NCBI RefSeq assembly: GCF_042666655.1
Contig: NZ_JBHTDE010000001.1
Coordinates: forward strand, 806,001-870,000
From: Paracraurococcus sp042666655
GTDB taxonomy: Bacteria > Pseudomonadota > Alphaproteobacteria > Acetobacterales > Acetobacteraceae
DNA length: 64,000 nt
Reading direction: 5' to 3'
Part shown: positions 16,540-25,721 of the stretch, piece by piece
How positions within the stretch are numbered: the stretch's first letter is position 1
Layout of the letters: each line of letters begins with the position of its first letter
Position numbers and translations under genes: made by a program
The notes under the pieces: model-generated
Database searches by the model: none
The model's input: the letters and a program-made list of their open reading frames with translations, nothing else
Told to the model about the DNA's origin: nothing

Positions 16540-18378
16540 ATGGCCGGCGCCGCGCAGAAGTCCGATCCCGCACTCTGGGACAGCGTGAAGTCCGCGATCA
16601 CCGCGGGTGACAAGGGCGGCAGGCCCGGCCAATGGTCGGCGCGCAAGGCGCAACTCGCCGCCGCCGAATACCGCCGCCGCGGCGGCGGCTATCTCGGACC
16701 GAAGTCGGCCGACAACCACTTGGCGGCATGGACGCGCGAGGACTGGGGCACGCGCTCCGGCGAAGACTCGCTCGAGACCGGTGAGCGGTATCTGCCGAAG
16801 GCGGCGCGCGCCCGGTTGTCGGCCGACGAGTACGACCGCACCACCGCCGCCAAGCGTCGCGACCTGGCGGCGGGCCGGCAGTTCTCCGCCCAGCCCGCCG
16901 ATGTCGCGGCCAAGGCCGCGGCGGCGCGACACAAGACCACAGGGAAAGGACACGGTATGGCGGATTCCGAGGATGACGCGGCGCGGGCCTTCCATGACCT
17001 GGTGAACATGGAGGCGGCCGCGCTGCGCCGTTGGCTGGACACCGACGAAAGCCGCGGCGTCGGCATGACACAGGACGGCGAGACGGAGGCGGTAGGCCAC
17101 CAGTCGGGCCGGCGGATCCTCGCCATCCTCGAAGGCGAGGCGCCGGACGCGGCCTTCCAGCACAAGGTGGTCGGCTACATCCGTCGCCATCTGGCACAGC
17201 GGCCGGGCGGCGACATCGCGCAGACGCGCTGGCGGTATTCACTGATGAACTGGGGACACGACCCGATGCAGGACGGCGACACGCAGACCGAAGGCAACGC
17301 CATGCCGGAGGCGGACGACCAGGAGGCGGCGCAGGACGCGGCGATGCAGCCGGACGATGCGCCGGAGGCAACGGCACCGCGCCGTCGCGCCCGTCGCGCC
17401 AAGCCGGAGACCGACGCGGCGGAGGCGACGCCGCGGAAGCCCCGCGCCCGCCGCGCCAACGAGGATACGCCGAGCGCCCGCCGCACATCCGCGACCGCGA
17501 AGCGCGCCGCCACGGCGGCCAAGCCTGGCCGGGCAAGCACCGGCACGGCGAAGCGCAGCACCGCGAAGGCGGCTCCGGCCAAGCGCGGCACCGCCGCCAG
17601 CACCCGCAGCGCGGCTGGTCGGGCGGCGCAGAGCGACGGTGGCCGCAAGGGCGGCAGCGCCAGCACCCCGCGCAAGGCCGCCGCGGCGCGCAGCAACGGC
17701 GCCAAGGGCGGCGCGGCACGCAGCAGCACCGCGCGGGGGAGCGGCGCCGCCACGCGGCGGACGGCGGCCGCGACGTCCAAGCGCGCTGCGGGGACCACGA
17801 CGAAGCGCACCGCCGGGACGGCCACGAAGCGCGCCTCCAGCGGGACTGCGAAGCCGGCGACCACCAAGCGTGCTGCCGGCACGCCAGCGAAGCGTGCCTC
17901 GACGACGAAGCGGGCCTCCGGCACGGCGAAGCCTGCAACCACCAAGCGCGCGACGGGCGCGGCCGCCAAGCGCACCACCGGTGCAGCGACGAAGCGCACC
18001 ACCGGTGCAGCGACGAAGCGCACCACCGGTGCGACGACGAAGCGCACCGCCGGTGCGACGACGAAGCGCACCGCCGGTACGACCGCCAAGCGCGCCACCG
18101 GTGCGACCGCCAAGCGCACCACTGGTGCGACGGCGAAGCGTGCCACCACGACGACAACCAAGCGCACCGCCGGCGCCGCGACCAAGCCGGCGGCCACCAA
18201 GCGCAACGCCGCGGCGCCGAAACGCGCCACCGGGGCCGCGGCCAATGGCGCCAAGCGTGTCACCGCCAAGCCGGCCAGCCCCAAGCGCGGCGCCGCGGGC
18301 CGCACCCCGTCGGCGGCCAAGGGGGGCCGGGCCAGCAGCGGCACCCGGCGCGGCAGTCCCACTCGCGGCCGCGACTGA
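16540..18378 (+). CDS. DUF5872-DUF3140 fusion with histone H1-like tail
   Basis: A 612-residue protein in three parts. Residues about 5-115 resemble DUF5872 (GGRPGQWSARKAQLAAAEY, then WTREDWGTRSG). Residues about 150-235 match DUF3140: LDTDESRGVG, GHQSGRRILAIL, VGYIRRHLAQRPGGD and RWRYSLMNWGHDP. From about 270 to the end it is a low-complexity Ala/Thr/Lys/Arg tail with runs of an eight-residue TKRTTGAA-like repeat, like bacterial histone H1 homologues. The tail should bind DNA nonspecifically. No Cys or membrane segment is seen. A hairpin follows the stop. Its role is probably nucleoid compaction or stress protection; that is inference. Confidence 0.8.
   Translation: MAGAAQKSDPALWDSVKSAITAGDKGGRPGQWSARKAQLAAAEYRRRGGGYLGPKSADNHLAAWTREDWGTRSGEDSLETGERYLPKAARARLSADEYDRTTAAKRRDLAAGRQFSAQPADVAAKAAAARHKTTGKGHGMADSEDDAARAFHDLVNMEAAALRRWLDTDESRGVGMTQDGETEAVGHQSGRRILAILEGEAPDAAFQHKVVGYIRRHLAQRPGGDIAQTRWRYSLMNWGHDPMQDGDTQTEGNAMPEADDQEAAQDAAMQPDDAPEATAPRRRARRAKPETDAAEATPRKPRARRANEDTPSARRTSATAKRAATAAKPGRASTGTAKRSTAKAAPAKRGTAASTRSAAGRAAQSDGGRKGGSASTPRKAAAARSNGAKGGAARSSTARGSGAATRRTAAATSKRAAGTTTKRTAGTATKRASSGTAKPATTKRAAGTPAKRASTTKRASGTAKPATTKRATGAAAKRTTGAATKRTTGAATKRTTGATTKRTAGATTKRTAGTTAKRATGATAKRTTGATAKRATTTTTKRTAGAATKPAATKRNAAAPKRATGAAANGAKRVTAKPASPKRGAAGRTPSAAKGGRASSGTRRGSPTRGRD
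17966..18160 (+). repeat. 24-bp imperfect tandem repeats in the histone-like gene
   Basis: About eight consecutive copies of a 24-base unit encode KRTTGAAT-like octapeptides. Neighbouring copies near 17980-18030 are identical or nearly so, while others differ by a few bases, mostly at first and second codon positions that swap Ala/Thr. The near-identity of some copies suggests recent expansion, and the copy number may vary between strains. Confidence 0.8.
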
Positions 18379-18388
18379 CCGGACGGCT

Positions 18389-18418
18389 ACCGCCGGGCCG
18401 CTCGGCCGGCCCGGCGGT
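18389..18418 (+). terminator. Hairpin after the histone-like gene
   Basis: An 11-bp perfect stem, ACCGCCGGGCC (18389-18399) and GGCCCGGCGGT (18408-18418), lies ten bases after the stop. Only TTGACTT follows, so it is a weak-tail intrinsic terminator at best. The next 165 bases up to 18585 hold no recognisable gene. Confidence 0.6.
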
Positions 18419-18584
18419 TGACTTCCCCAGATGCGTTACGCGGGGCTCCTCCAGCAACCCCGGCGCGAAGACATGGCGGCGTCTACGCGGCTTTACACTC
18501 CATTGGCTTGCCGCACTGCGTGGTCCATGGTGAACCCCGTCGGGGCTCGCCCACATGTGCCGCTGCAGGGGTCAAGACACCGCC

Positions 18585-20234
18585 ATGACTGCCACCACCG
18601 CCGCCGAGGACCTCATCTTCGGCCTGACCCGCGTCATCGACCTGCCCGGGCTGACCGCCGCCGGCAGCGCGCCTCTGGGGGCGGAGGACATCGCCGCCAT
18701 CATCGGCGAGGCCGACCGTTTCGCCCGCGACTTGCTCTGGCCGCATGCGATGGCCGCCGACCGGCATGGCGCGGTCTACGAGAACGGCGTGGTTCGCACC
18801 CCGCCGAGCTACCAGCCAGCCTACCAGGCCTGGATCGAGGGCGGCTGGCAGGGCCTGGCGGCCCCGGCCGAGGTCAACGGGATCGAGACCGGCGGGCAGG
18901 AGCTGCCGCAGGCGCTCTGGCTGGCCGTCGCCGAGCTGGTGACCGCCGGCGACATGTCCTTCAGCCTCTGCCCGCTGCTCAGCATCGGCGCGATCGAGGC
19001 GATCGCCCGCTTCGCCTCGCCGGCCCAGCAGGAGGCCTGGCTGCCCAAGCTGGTCAGCGGCGAATGGACGGGCACCATGTGCCTGACCGAGCCGCAGGCC
19101 GGCTCCGACCTGTCGCAGGTCCGCAGCAAGGCGGAGCCAGACGGGACGGGCGGCTACCGCATCACCGGGCAGAAGATCTACATTACCTGGGGCGAGCATG
19201 ACCTCACCGCCAACACGCTGCACCTGATCCTGGCGCGGCTGCCGGATGCGCCGGCAGGTACCAAGGGCATCAGCCTGTTCGCCGCGCCGAAGCTGCTGCC
19301 CGACGGCACGCGCAACGCGCTGCGCTGCGGCGGGCTCGAGAAGAAGATGGGCATCCATGCCTCGCCCACCTGCGTCATGCTGTTCGAGGGCGCCGAGGCG
19401 CAGCTGGTGGGCGAGCCGAATCGCGGGCTGAACGCCATGTTCGCGATGATGAACGCCGCCCGCCTCGGCGTCGGGGTCGAGGGCGTGGCGCAGGGCGCCC
19501 GGGCCCTGGCCCTGGCCGAGCCCTATGCCGCGCAGCGCATCCAGGGCGGCCAGCCGATCGACCGGCACCCAGACGTGGCGCGGATGCTGGCGGAGATGCG
19601 CGCCATCACCTTGGCCGGGAGGCTGCTGGCGCTGGAGGCCGGCGCCGCGCTCGACCGGCACCGCCTGCTGGGCGACGCCGAGGCGGAGACGCGGGTGGCC
19701 CTGCTGACCCCGATCGTCAAGGCCTGGTGCACCGACCGCGGCGTGGATGTCGCCTCGCTCGGCATCCAGGTGCATGGCGGCATGGGCTTCGTCGAGGATA
19801 CCGGCGCCGCGCAGGTGCTGCGCGACGCCCGCATCGCGCCGATCTACGAGGGCACCAACGGCATCCAGGCGATGGACCTGGTCGGCCGCAAGCTGTTCCG
19901 CGACGGCGGTGCGCATATGCGCGGCCTGCTGGCCGAGGTGGCGGCGGCCGATCCGAGGCTGGCGCCGGCCGTCACCGCCATGACCCGGGCGACCGATTGG
20001 ATGCTGGACCGCGGGATGCGCGACGCCAATGCGGCGCAGGCCTCGGCCGCGGCCTATCTGGATGCGGCGGGCTGGACGCTCGGCGGCTGGATGCTGGCGC
20101 GTGCCGCGGCGGCCGATGACCGCTACGCGCCGCTCACCGCCTTCTACCTGGCGCGGCTGCTGCCGCGGGCGGCGGCGCGGGTGGCCGAGATCGAGGCGGC
20201 GGACAGCCTGCTCGCCTTGATGCCGGCGGCCTGA
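18585..20234 (+). CDS. Acyl-CoA dehydrogenase, long form with extra C-terminal domain
   Basis: A 549-residue FAD-dependent acyl-CoA dehydrogenase of the approximately 590-residue type (the group that includes DmdC and AidB-like enzymes). The FAD/substrate motif CLTEPQAGSDLSQVRSKA and the C-terminal HGGMGFVEDTGAAQ-LRDARI are conserved. IAPIYEGTNGIQAMDL contains the catalytic Glu in the position typical for this subgroup. ATG 18585 is chosen over upstream codons because the conserved N-terminal domain begins there. It lies on the same strand as the carotenoid cluster but 163 bases away, and has no evident role in it. Confidence 0.9.
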   Translation: MTATTAAEDLIFGLTRVIDLPGLTAAGSAPLGAEDIAAIIGEADRFARDLLWPHAMAADRHGAVYENGVVRTPPSYQPAYQAWIEGGWQGLAAPAEVNGIETGGQELPQALWLAVAELVTAGDMSFSLCPLLSIGAIEAIARFASPAQQEAWLPKLVSGEWTGTMCLTEPQAGSDLSQVRSKAEPDGTGGYRITGQKIYITWGEHDLTANTLHLILARLPDAPAGTKGISLFAAPKLLPDGTRNALRCGGLEKKMGIHASPTCVMLFEGAEAQLVGEPNRGLNAMFAMMNAARLGVGVEGVAQGARALALAEPYAAQRIQGGQPIDRHPDVARMLAEMRAITLAGRLLALEAGAALDRHRLLGDAEAETRVALLTPIVKAWCTDRGVDVASLGIQVHGGMGFVEDTGAAQVLRDARIAPIYEGTNGIQAMDLVGRKLFRDGGAHMRGLLAEVAAADPRLAPAVTAMTRATDWMLDRGMRDANAAQASAAAYLDAAGWTLGGWMLARAAAADDRYAPLTAFYLARLLPRAAARVAEIEAADSLLALMPAA

Positions 20235-20397
20235 GCGGGCGCGATGGTGGTGCGGTTCGGCCACATCCGACCAGCACGGTGGGCGGCGCCGTCGCGTTAT
20301 TGCGCTGCGGCACCCTTGCGGTTGGGTCACCCGGCCGCATGTCCCGCCTATCTCTCACCGAGAATCCTATGACTATGTGCAGGAAACGCCGCCGCGC

Positions 20398-21987
20398 ATG
20401 AACGCTCCGCTCGCCACCCCCGCCCTCAAGGCCAGCCGGCCGCGCATCGCCATCGTCGGCGCCGGACCGGGCGGGCTTGCCTCCGCCATGCTGCTGGCGG
20501 CGCAGGGCGCGCAGGTCACCATCTTCGAGAAGGACAAGGTCGTCGGCGGCCGCACCCGGACGCTGTCGACGCCGGAAGGCTTCCGCTTCGACCTCGGCCC
20601 GACCTTCTTCCTGTATCCCCGGGTCATCGCCGAGATCTTCTCCAGCGTCGGCGCGCGGCTGGAGGACGAGGCGAAGCTGATCCGGGTCGACCCGCTCTAC
20701 CGGCTGTTCTTCGAGAATGCCGCGAGCCTCGACGCGACGGCCGATCCGGTGCGCATGGAAGCCGAGATCGCCAAGCTCTGCCCCGAGGATGCGAAAGGCT
20801 TCCGCCGCTTCATCGCCGAGAACCGCGCCAAGCTGGAGGTCTTCCGGCCGGTGCTGGAGAAGCCCTTCGGCTCGATCTTCCGCTTCCTGCACCCCGAGGT
20901 GCTGAAGAGCCTGCCGCTGCTGCGGCCGCATTCCACGGTGGACAAGGACCTGGCGCGGCATTTCAGCCACCCGCTGGTGCGGCTCGCCTTCTCCTTCCAG
21001 ACCAAATACCTGGGGATGAGCCCGTTCCGCTGCCCCAGCCTCTTCACCATCCTCAGCTTCCTCGAATACGAGCACGGCATCTGGCATATCGAAGGGGGCT
21101 GCGGCTCCATCTCGGACGCCATGGCGCGCGTCGCGCAGCGGCTCGGCGCCGAGATCCGCTTCGAGGCGCCGGTCGAGCACATCGCCTTCGAGGGCAGGAA
21201 GGCCAGCGGGCTGACCGTGGGCGGGGTGCACCACGCGGCGGATGCGGTGATCGTCAACGCCGACTTCGCCCATTCCATGCCGTACCTGGTGCCGGAGGCG
21301 CTGCGGCCGCGCTGGAAGGACGCCAAGATCGAGACGGCACGCTATTCCTGTTCGACCTTCATGCTCTATCTCGGCATCGAGGGTTCCTACCCGGCGCTGG
21401 CGCACCACACGGTGATGCTGTCCGAGGGCTATCAGCGGAACATCCGCCAGCTGGAAACGGGCATCCTGCCAGACCAGCCCAGCCTCTATCTGCACAACCC
21501 CAGCATCCTCGACCCGACCATGGCGCCGCCCGGCCATTCGGCACTGTACCTGCTGGTGCCGGTGCCCAACCTGCGCGATGCCAAGGCGCAGGGGTTGGAT
21601 TGGAAGACCGAGGCGCCGCGCTTCCGCCGGCTGGTGCTGGACCGGCTGGCCAAGCTCGGCCTCGCCGACCTCGAATCGCGCATCCGGTATGAACGCATGG
21701 TCACGCCGCTCGAATGGCGCGACGAGTATGCGGTTGGCCATGGGGCGACCTTCAACCTCAGCCACGACCTGGCGCAGATGCTCTGCTTCCGGCCGCAGAA
21801 CCGCTTCGTCGGGACCGAGGGCGTCTATCTGGTCGGCGGCGGCACGCATCCCGGCAGCGGCTTGCCGGTGATCTACGAGGGTGCGCGGATCACGACGCGG
21901 CTGCTGGCCGAGGATCTCGGCCTGCGGCCCGGCCCGGCGGTGCCGTCCATGGGTGGCCTCGCGCCGGCGCTCGAGCCGGCGCGGTAA
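20398..21987 (+). CDS. crtN: Carotenoid desaturase, CrtN/CrtI family
   Basis: A 529-residue FAD flavoprotein. The N-terminal dinucleotide-binding motif is IVGAGPGGLASAMLLAAQG, followed by GGRTRTLSTPEGFRFDLGPT. The C-terminal GGGTHPGSGLPVIYEGARI is the CrtI/CrtN desaturase signature, distinct from the oxygenase form seen in the next gene. With the squalene-forming genes downstream and no phytoene synthase in sight, it probably desaturates a C30 substrate (dehydrosqualene or squalene). ATG 20398 has AGGAAA about 12 bases upstream; GTG 20377 is an alternative. The last codons lie in a short tandem repeat. It is the first gene of the cluster. Confidence 0.82.
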   Translation: MNAPLATPALKASRPRIAIVGAGPGGLASAMLLAAQGAQVTIFEKDKVVGGRTRTLSTPEGFRFDLGPTFFLYPRVIAEIFSSVGARLEDEAKLIRVDPLYRLFFENAASLDATADPVRMEAEIAKLCPEDAKGFRRFIAENRAKLEVFRPVLEKPFGSIFRFLHPEVLKSLPLLRPHSTVDKDLARHFSHPLVRLAFSFQTKYLGMSPFRCPSLFTILSFLEYEHGIWHIEGGCGSISDAMARVAQRLGAEIRFEAPVEHIAFEGRKASGLTVGGVHHAADAVIVNADFAHSMPYLVPEALRPRWKDAKIETARYSCSTFMLYLGIEGSYPALAHHTVMLSEGYQRNIRQLETGILPDQPSLYLHNPSILDPTMAPPGHSALYLLVPVPNLRDAKAQGLDWKTEAPRFRRLVLDRLAKLGLADLESRIRYERMVTPLEWRDEYAVGHGATFNLSHDLAQMLCFRPQNRFVGTEGVYLVGGGTHPGSGLPVIYEGARITTRLLAEDLGLRPGPAVPSMGGLAPALEPAR

Positions 21988-22066
21988 AGGCTGCTTCCGC
22001 CGGCGCTCGAGCAGCCGGCGCGGTGAAGGCTGCTTCCGCCGACGCTCGAGCCTGCGCGGTGAATGA
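21963..22066 (+). repeat. Three imperfect 35-39 bp tandem repeats across the crtN stop codon
   Basis: Units start at 21963, 21998 and 22037. Each begins GCCGRCGCTCGAGC and continues to GCGCGGTRAAGGCTGCTTCC (the third is truncated and diverged). The crtN stop TAA falls inside the first unit, where the other units have TGA. The CTCGAG core flanked by GCCGGC gives each copy a hairpin potential, so the array may slow or attenuate transcription before the next gene. Confidence 0.7.
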
Positions 22067-22124
22067 ATCATTGGCCGGCGACTGAGCCGGCACGTTGAAC
22101 GAGACGAGTAAGGGAGGAACGGCC

Positions 22125-23726
22125 ATGACCTCGCATGTGGTGGTGGTAGGGGCCGGGCTCGGCGGCCTCGCCGCGGCGGCGACGGCGGCGGCGCGCGGCC
22201 ACCGGGTGACGGTGCTCGACAAGAACCCCTGGCTGGGCGGCAAGGCGGCGGTGCTGAACCTGCCCGACCCCGAGCGCCCCGGCAGCAACCAGGGCTTCCG
22301 CTTCGACATGGGGCCGACCATCCTGACGGTGCCACGCGTGCTGCGGCGGATCTATGCCGAGGCGGGCCGCGACCAGGCGCAGGATCTGCCGCTGATCCGG
22401 CTCGACCCGCAATGGCGCTGCTTTTTCGACGACAACACCCGCATCGACCTGATCGAGAATGTCGATGCCATGGCGCGGTCGATGGATGCCTTCGCGCCCG
22501 GCAGCGGCCAGGGCGAAGGCTATCGCCGCTTCCAGCAGGTGGCGGAGAAGCTGCACGAGGTCTCGGAGAAGTTCTTCTTCTGGAAGCCGGTCGAGGGGAT
22601 CGGCGACACCATGGACATGCGGGCCAATTTCAACCCCGACACCATGCGCGACGTGATGGCGCTGCGCATGGGCCAGACGGTGGCTAAGGTGATCCGCGGC
22701 CATGTGCCGGATGCGCGCCTGGCGCAGATGCTGGACCATTTCTGCCAGTATGTCGGCTCCTCGCCCTATCTCGCGCCAGCGGTGCTGTGCAGCATCGGCG
22801 ACATGCAGGCGACCGAGGGCGTCTGGTACCCGAAGGGCGGGACGCGCGCCGTGGCCGTCGGCTTGGCGAAGCTGGCCGCGGACCTTGGCGCCGACCTGCG
22901 CACGGGCGTGGAAGTGACCGGCTTCGATATCGAGAACGGCGCCATCAAGGCGGTGAAGACCGCCTCCGGCGAGCGGATCGCCTGCGATGCCGTCATATCC
23001 AACATGGACGCCATCCGTACCTACAAGGAACTGGTCGGCGGCGCGCCCGGCCGGACCTATGCGAAGAAGGGGTTCGAGCCGGCCTGCTCCGGCGTGGTGC
23101 TCTATCTCGGCCTGAAGAAGCGCTACGACCATCTGGCGCACCACTGCTTCGTCTTCTCCCGCGATGCGGAGGAGGAGTTCGACGCGATCTACAAGCAGGG
23201 CATCCCGGCGCCCGACCCGACCGCCTATCTCGCGGCGCCCTCCTGCTCGGACGACAGCGTGGCGCCCGAGGGCGGCGAGGCGCTGTACGTGCTGGTGCAC
23301 ACCCCCTACCTGCGGCCCGGCCATGACTGGTCCAGGATGTTCGCGCCCTACCGGCAGGTCATCCTCGACAAGCTGAAGCGCACCGCGGGGATGGAGGACA
23401 TCGAGGAGCGCATCGTGGTCGAGCAGGCGCTGACGCCGGTCGACATCCACGAGCGCTACAAGGTGCTCGACGGCGCCATCTATGGGCTGGCCAGCCATGG
23501 CCGCTGGGCCGGTGCCTTCAAGCCGTCCAACCGGTCGAAGCAGGTCAAGGGCCTCTACCTCGCCGGCGGCGCGGCGCATCCCGGGCCGGGGATGCCGATG
23601 GTGATGATGTCCGGCTGGATTGCGGCCGATGCGCTGGACCAGGATCTCGGCGGCCGCGGCATGAGCGCCGCGGCCGAGGAGGCCGGGCAGCGCGACGCGC
23701 TGCGGGCGCGGCTGGCGGCCGAGTAG
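22125..23726 (+). CDS. crtP: CrtP/CrtNb-like carotenoid oxidase
   Basis: A 533-residue flavoprotein of the CrtI superfamily. It has VVGAGLGGLAAAATAAARGH at the N-terminus and GGAAHPGPGMPMVMMSGWIAAD at the C-terminus; the latter form is typical of CrtP/CrtNb/CrtO oxidases. These enzymes oxidise the terminal methyl group of 4,4'-diaponeurosporene or diapolycopene to an aldehyde or acid. ATG 22125 has GGAGG seven bases upstream, one of the best ribosome-binding sites in the window. The next gene follows by two bases. Desaturase activity instead of oxidase cannot be excluded from sequence. Confidence 0.8.
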   Translation: MTSHVVVVGAGLGGLAAAATAAARGHRVTVLDKNPWLGGKAAVLNLPDPERPGSNQGFRFDMGPTILTVPRVLRRIYAEAGRDQAQDLPLIRLDPQWRCFFDDNTRIDLIENVDAMARSMDAFAPGSGQGEGYRRFQQVAEKLHEVSEKFFFWKPVEGIGDTMDMRANFNPDTMRDVMALRMGQTVAKVIRGHVPDARLAQMLDHFCQYVGSSPYLAPAVLCSIGDMQATEGVWYPKGGTRAVAVGLAKLAADLGADLRTGVEVTGFDIENGAIKAVKTASGERIACDAVISNMDAIRTYKELVGGAPGRTYAKKGFEPACSGVVLYLGLKKRYDHLAHHCFVFSRDAEEEFDAIYKQGIPAPDPTAYLAAPSCSDDSVAPEGGEALYVLVHTPYLRPGHDWSRMFAPYRQVILDKLKRTAGMEDIEERIVVEQALTPVDIHERYKVLDGAIYGLASHGRWAGAFKPSNRSKQVKGLYLAGGAAHPGPGMPMVMMSGWIAADALDQDLGGRGMSAAAEEAGQRDALRARLAAE

Positions 23727-23728
23727 CC

Positions 23729-24550
23729 ATGGCCAGGGGGCGCACAGGGGAGGGGGCATCGCCGGTCGCGCTGTTCTCGCCGGCGCGCTTCGCCTTCTAC
23801 CGCTTCATGTTCGCCGGCTTCGCGCGCAAGCACCTGCGCGCGGTGCGGGTGGCCAATTGGGGGCTGCCACCGCCGGACGATTCGTCCCGGCCGCTGGTGG
23901 TCTATGCCAACCACCCCTCCTGGTGGGACGGCGTCGCCTTCATGCTCTATTCGACCGAGCTCTTCCCGGGCCGTCGGATGTTCATCCCGATGGAGGCCGA
24001 GGCGCTGAAGCGCTACGGCTTCATGACCCGGATCGGCGTCTTCGGGGTGGAACAGCAATCGGCGCGCGGGGCGGTGGCCTTCCTGCGCACGGCCAAGGCG
24101 GTGCTGGCCGAGCCCGGCGCCATGCTGTGGATGAATGCGCCCGGCCGATTCATGGATGTGCGGGAGCGGCCGGTGCCGATGGCGCCCGGGCTGGTGCGGC
24201 TGGCGGAATATGCCCCCGACGTGCGCTTCCTGCCGATGGCGATCGAATACCCCTTCTGGTCGGAACGCTCGGCCGAGATGCTCTGCGGGTTCGGCACGCC
24301 GATCGACGGGGCGGCGCTGGCGGCGTTGGACCGCGAGCCGCGCGGCGAGGCCCTGGCCCGCGCCCTGGAAGCGACCATGGACCGCCTGGCCGAGGATGCG
24401 GTGGCCCGCGACCCTGCCCGCTTCCGCCCCGTGATCCGGGGGCGTGAGGGCATGGGCGGCATCTACGAACGCTGGCGGCATGTGTCGGCCGTGGCGCGCG
24501 GCAAGCCCTTCGACCCGCGCCACGACCCAAGCGTCGGAGGAAACGCATGA
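23729..24550 (+). CDS. PlsC-type acyltransferase of the carotenoid cluster
   Basis: A 273-residue protein with the glycerophosphate-acyltransferase-type HX4D motif in YANHPSWWDGVAF (catalytic His and Asp). The next block, LWMNAPGRFMDVRERPV, sits where PlsC enzymes have FPEGTRS, so the acceptor site differs from ordinary phospholipid acyltransferases. It is translationally close to the oxidase gene. By position it should acylate the sugar of a glycosylated C30 carotenoid, the task done by CrtO in the staphyloxanthin route, although it is not of the CrtO family. Confidence 0.75.
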   Translation: MARGRTGEGASPVALFSPARFAFYRFMFAGFARKHLRAVRVANWGLPPPDDSSRPLVVYANHPSWWDGVAFMLYSTELFPGRRMFIPMEAEALKRYGFMTRIGVFGVEQQSARGAVAFLRTAKAVLAEPGAMLWMNAPGRFMDVRERPVPMAPGLVRLAEYAPDVRFLPMAIEYPFWSERSAEMLCGFGTPIDGAALAALDREPRGEALARALEATMDRLAEDAVARDPARFRPVIRGREGMGGIYERWRHVSAVARGKPFDPRHDPSVGGNA

Positions 24551-24554
24551 AGAT

Positions 24555-24625
24555 CCAGAAAAACAGAGGGGGTCGGACGCATACGTCCAACCGTGGGGAA
24601 TACCTTCGCCGCGGGTCTTCCCCCT
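24555..24625 (-). repeat. Modular hairpin repeat, copy E (reverse orientation)
   Basis: Read on the minus strand this gap contains GGGGGAAGACC, then GAAGGTATTCCCC, a small hairpin (CGTCC at 24584-24588 with GGACG at 24575-24579), then GACCCCCTCTGTTTTTCTGG. The order (G-rich arm, GGTA core, C-rich arm, ACCCCCTC box, T-rich box) matches the copies at 30056, 32870, 44174, 44240 and 49777. It lies between the acyltransferase and glycosyltransferase genes, inside the carotenoid operon. Confidence 0.7.
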
Positions 24626-24626
24626 G

Positions 24627-25721
24627 ATGGACTGGACCTGGCTGTGCCTGGGCCTGACGGCGCTGCCGGCGGCGCTCGGCGTCCACAACCTGCGCCGCTT
24701 GCCTTTCCTGACAGGGGATCGGGCCGACGGTCTTGTCTCCGTCCTGATCCCCGCCCGCGACGAAGCGGTCAATATCGAGGCCTGCGTCACGGCCGCGCTG
24801 GCCAGCCGCGGCGTCGCGGTCGAGGTGGTGGTGATGGACGACGGCTCGACCGACGGCACGGCGGAGATCGTCCGCCGCCTGGCCGCGGCCGACCCGCGCG
24901 TCCGCCTGGCCGCGGCGCCGCCCTTGCCGCCGGACTGGACCGGCAAGGTGCATGCCTGCGCCCGGCTGGCGGAGGCGGCGCAGGGCGACTGGCTGCTGTT
25001 CATCGACGCCGATGTGCGGCTGGCGCCGGGTGCTGCGGCGGCGATGGCGGCGCATGCGGCGGCGAAGCACCTGGCCATGGTCAGCGGGGTGCCGCGGCAA
25101 ATCATCGGCAGCCTGGGTGAGGCGCTGACGGTGCCGGGGATCAATTTTCTGCTGCTCGGCTACCTGCCCGGCGGCGGGCGGGCGGAGACGGTGCGGCCCG
25201 ACCTGGCGGCGGCCTGCGGCCAGCTCGTGTTGTGCGAGCGCCGGGCCTACGAATCGATCGGCGGCCATGGCGCGGTGCGCCGGGTTCTGCACGAGGGCCT
25301 GGCCCTGGCCCGGCTGTTCCGCGCGCAGGGCCACCGGACCGAGGTGGTGGACGGCGCCCCGCTGGCGACCTGCCGGATGTATCGCGGCTTCGCCGAATGC
25401 TGGGGCGGCTTCCTGAAGAATGCCCGGGAGGGGATGGCGACGCCGCTCGGCCTGCCGATTTGGACGGTGCTGCTGGCCGGCGCGCATCTCTGGCCCTGGG
25501 CGCTGCTGCCGGAGATGCAGGCCGTCCTGGCGATCGCGCTGATGCTGGCGCTGCGGGCGGCGGTGACGATTCGGGCGCGGGAGCCCTGGTGGACCATCCC
25601 GTTGCACCCGGCGACCATGCTGGTGGCGCTGGCGATCCAGTGGTGGGCCTTGGCGCGCTGGGCGATGGGCCGGCCGGCGGGCTGGAAAGGCCGCGCATAT
25701 CCGGCCACAAAGGCGGCATGA
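24627..25721 (+). CDS. crtQ: Family 2 glycosyltransferase, CrtQ-like
   Basis: A 364-residue membrane-associated GT2 enzyme. It has an N-terminal helix (WTWLCLGLTALPAALGV), a GT-A domain with VVVMDDGSTDGTAEIV and the metal-binding LLFIDADVRL, and two or three C-terminal hydrophobic segments. The acceptor-side block GQLVLCERRAYESIGGH resembles CrtQ, which joins glucose to a C30 carotenoic acid. The frame is open far upstream through the hairpin repeat, but ATG 24627 begins the recognised fold. The stop overlaps the next start as ATGA. HpnB-type hopanoid glycosyltransferase is an alternative. Confidence 0.78.
   Translation: MDWTWLCLGLTALPAALGVHNLRRLPFLTGDRADGLVSVLIPARDEAVNIEACVTAALASRGVAVEVVVMDDGSTDGTAEIVRRLAAADPRVRLAAAPPLPPDWTGKVHACARLAEAAQGDWLLFIDADVRLAPGAAAAMAAHAAAKHLAMVSGVPRQIIGSLGEALTVPGINFLLLGYLPGGGRAETVRPDLAAACGQLVLCERRAYESIGGHGAVRRVLHEGLALARLFRAQGHRTEVVDGAPLATCRMYRGFAECWGGFLKNAREGMATPLGLPIWTVLLAGAHLWPWALLPEMQAVLAIALMLALRAAVTIRAREPWWTIPLHPATMLVALAIQWWALARWAMGRPAGWKGRAYPATKAA

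Noticed and set aside
17966..18160. Regular 24-base repeats that could suggest a CRISPR array
   Set aside because: The units are directly adjacent with no spacers and encode an in-frame octapeptide repeat.
18483..22335. Long minus-strand frames opposite the acyl-CoA dehydrogenase and crtN
   Set aside because: They are mirror frames of well-supported genes and have no recognisable domains or plausible starts.
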